This document shows, piece by piece, positions 63,236 to 64,000 of a DNA stretch of 64,000 nt. The translations under genes and the position numbers were made by a program. Location of the stretch: contig NZ_JROG01000004.1 in the NCBI RefSeq assembly GCF_000786215.1, forward strand, positions 806,001-870,000, given 5' to 3'. The stretch is from Sphingomonas sp. 35-24ZXX. Its GTDB lineage: Bacteria > Pseudomonadota > Alphaproteobacteria > Sphingomonadales > Sphingomonadaceae. The notes beneath the pieces are model-generated. The model had not been told where the DNA came from. It was given only the letters and a program-made list of their open reading frames with translations, and searched no databases. The first letter of the stretch is position 1; every line of letters starts with the position of its first letter.

Positions 63236-63640
63236 ATGAACACTGCGAACCCAGCCTCCGCGCCGTCACGGCGTCTCCATGTCGCTGCGACAGGACGCGC
63301 GCTCGTGCCCGTCCATGCCGGGCCGGATCGCGAGGACGAGGGCCCGCCCGATATCGGGATCGCGGTCAAGACCCGCGCCAAGTCGAAAAAGCCCAGTCAA
63401 TACAAGGTGCTGATGCTGAACGACGATTACACGCCGATGGAATTCGTCGTGCTGGTGCTCAAGCGCTTCTTCAGCATGAACATGGACGAGGCGACCCGTG
63501 TCATGCTCCATGTCCACCAGAAGGGCGTCGGCGTGTGCGGCATCTTCACCTACGAGGTTGCAGAGACCAAGGTGAACCAGGTCATGGACTTCGCCCGCGA
63601 GAACCAGCATCCGCTGCAGTGCACGCTCGAGAAGGTCTGA
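63236..63640 (+). CDS. clpS: ATP-dependent Clp protease adaptor ClpS
   Basis: A 134-residue ClpS with a 55-residue unstructured N-terminus and the ClpS core: [20 protein letters not shown], then [33 protein letters not shown] and the [13 protein letters not shown] ending. It binds N-degron substrates (Leu, Phe, Tyr, Trp) and hands them to ClpA. ATG at 63236. No clpA follows; murA is next on the same strand. Confidence 0.93.
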   Translation: MNTANPASAPSRRLHVAATGRALVPVHAGPDREDEGPPDIGIAVKTRAKSKKPSQYKVLMLNDDYTPMEFVVLVLKRFFSMNMDEATRVMLHVHQKGVGVCGIFTYEVAETKVNQVMDFARENQHPLQCTLEKV

Positions 63641-63709
63641 CCCTTCGAGCGTCGCCGCCCTCTTGCACCCCCCTCTTGCAAGGCCTGCCGCAGGCGTTAA
63701 ACAGCGGCG

Positions 63710-64000
63710 ATGGACAAGATCATCATTCGCGGCGGCAAGTCGCTTTCCGGCCGTATTCCCATTTCCGGTGCCAAGAACAGCGCGCTGACGCTGCTGCCGT
63801 GTGCGCTGCTCACCGATGAGCCGCTGACGCTGCGCAACCTGCCGCGCCTGGCCGATGTCGACAGCTTCGGTCATCTGCTCAACCAGCTGGGCGTCTCGAC
63901 GATGATCGAGGGCGCTCGGCCCGAGGATTTCGGACGGGTGATGACGCTGCGCGCGGGCCGCGTTACCGCGACCGTCGCGCCCTATGACATCGTGCGCAAA
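63710..64000 (+). CDS. murA: UDP-N-acetylglucosamine 1-carboxyvinyltransferase (partial)
   Basis: The first 97 codons of MurA, cut by the window edge. [20 protein letters not shown] and [14 protein letters not shown] contain the substrate-binding Lys-Asn pair near residue 22; [14 protein letters not shown] follows. The enzyme transfers enolpyruvate from PEP to UDP-GlcNAc, the first committed step of peptidoglycan synthesis, linking to the GlmS/GlmU genes earlier in the window. Confidence 0.94.
   Translation, partial: MDKIIIRGGKSLSGRIPISGAKNSALTLLPCALLTDEPLTLRNLPRLADVDSFGHLLNQLGVSTMIEGARPEDFGRVMTLRAGRVTATVAPYDIVRK

Overview
The window is 64 kb of GC-rich, densely coding chromosomal DNA from an alphaproteobacterium, almost certainly a member of the Sphingomonadales (Sphingomonas/Blastomonas-like). 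The clearest support is a sphingolipid locus (serine palmitoyltransferase, its dedicated acyl carrier protein and a ketosphinganine-reductase-type SDR at 57610-60750). Further support comes from an HPr-rel-A type gene cluster, a DUF2490 envelope protein, alphaproteobacterial forms of PstA/PstC, and dispersed GTCATTCCCG...GGTGAC palindromes. No phage, transposase, integrase, rRNA operon or CRISPR array is visible. One tRNA gene, tRNA-Thr(TGT), is present. All gene assignments rest on reading the translated sequence; no database search was run.

Layout: 211-1661 envelope/periplasmic proteins (DUF2490, YceI). 1748-8277, all on the minus strand, run in transcription order ilvB-ilvN-ilvC-bioF-bioD-bioA and couple branched-chain amino acid synthesis to biotin synthesis. 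miaA and serB diverge with overlapping start codons (9461-9468). An SDR dehydrogenase follows. 11542-19103 is a complete phosphate-starvation locus, phoR-pstS-pstC-pstA-pstB-phoU-phoB, with three 11-bp-phased Pho boxes in front of pstS. 19293-22054 is a four-gene accessory system: a Tat-signal protein, a PqqD-like chaperone, an HprK-like kinase and a nucleotidyltransferase. Then come a GNAT enzyme, a HAD phosphatase, glmU, a toxin-antitoxin pair and glmS. 28164-30515 is a GGDEF-EAL protein. purQ, purS and purC follow, with an M16 peptidase between purS and purC. After these come a MarR-GNAT fusion, parC and a second, degenerate GGDEF-EAL protein.

41145-50756 holds mostly maintenance genes: cca, a CoA-type Nudix hydrolase, DUF1285, GNAT, DUF1499, a thioesterase, SodC, a TonB-like protein, tRNA-Thr, a serine hydrolase and rarA. 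A PadR regulator with a Gly/Arg-rich tail and putA follow. 55413-57593 encodes a single-chain fusion of a DIPP-like Nudix domain to a DUF47/PhoU-like domain, immediately upstream of a Pit phosphate transporter. The sphingolipid genes, proB, obgE, clpS and the start of murA close the window.

Themes that tie the window together are phosphate homeostasis (the high-affinity Pst/PhoBR system plus a low-affinity Pit system with a fused Nudix regulator), c-di-GMP signalling (two GGDEF-EAL proteins with different predicted activities), envelope building blocks (GlmU/GlmS, MurA, sphingolipids) and small autoregulated transcription units with clear palindromic operators. The best candidates for undescribed biology are the HprK-like/PqqD-like/nucleotidyltransferase cluster with its Tat-exported partner, and the Nudix-DUF47 fusion beside Pit.
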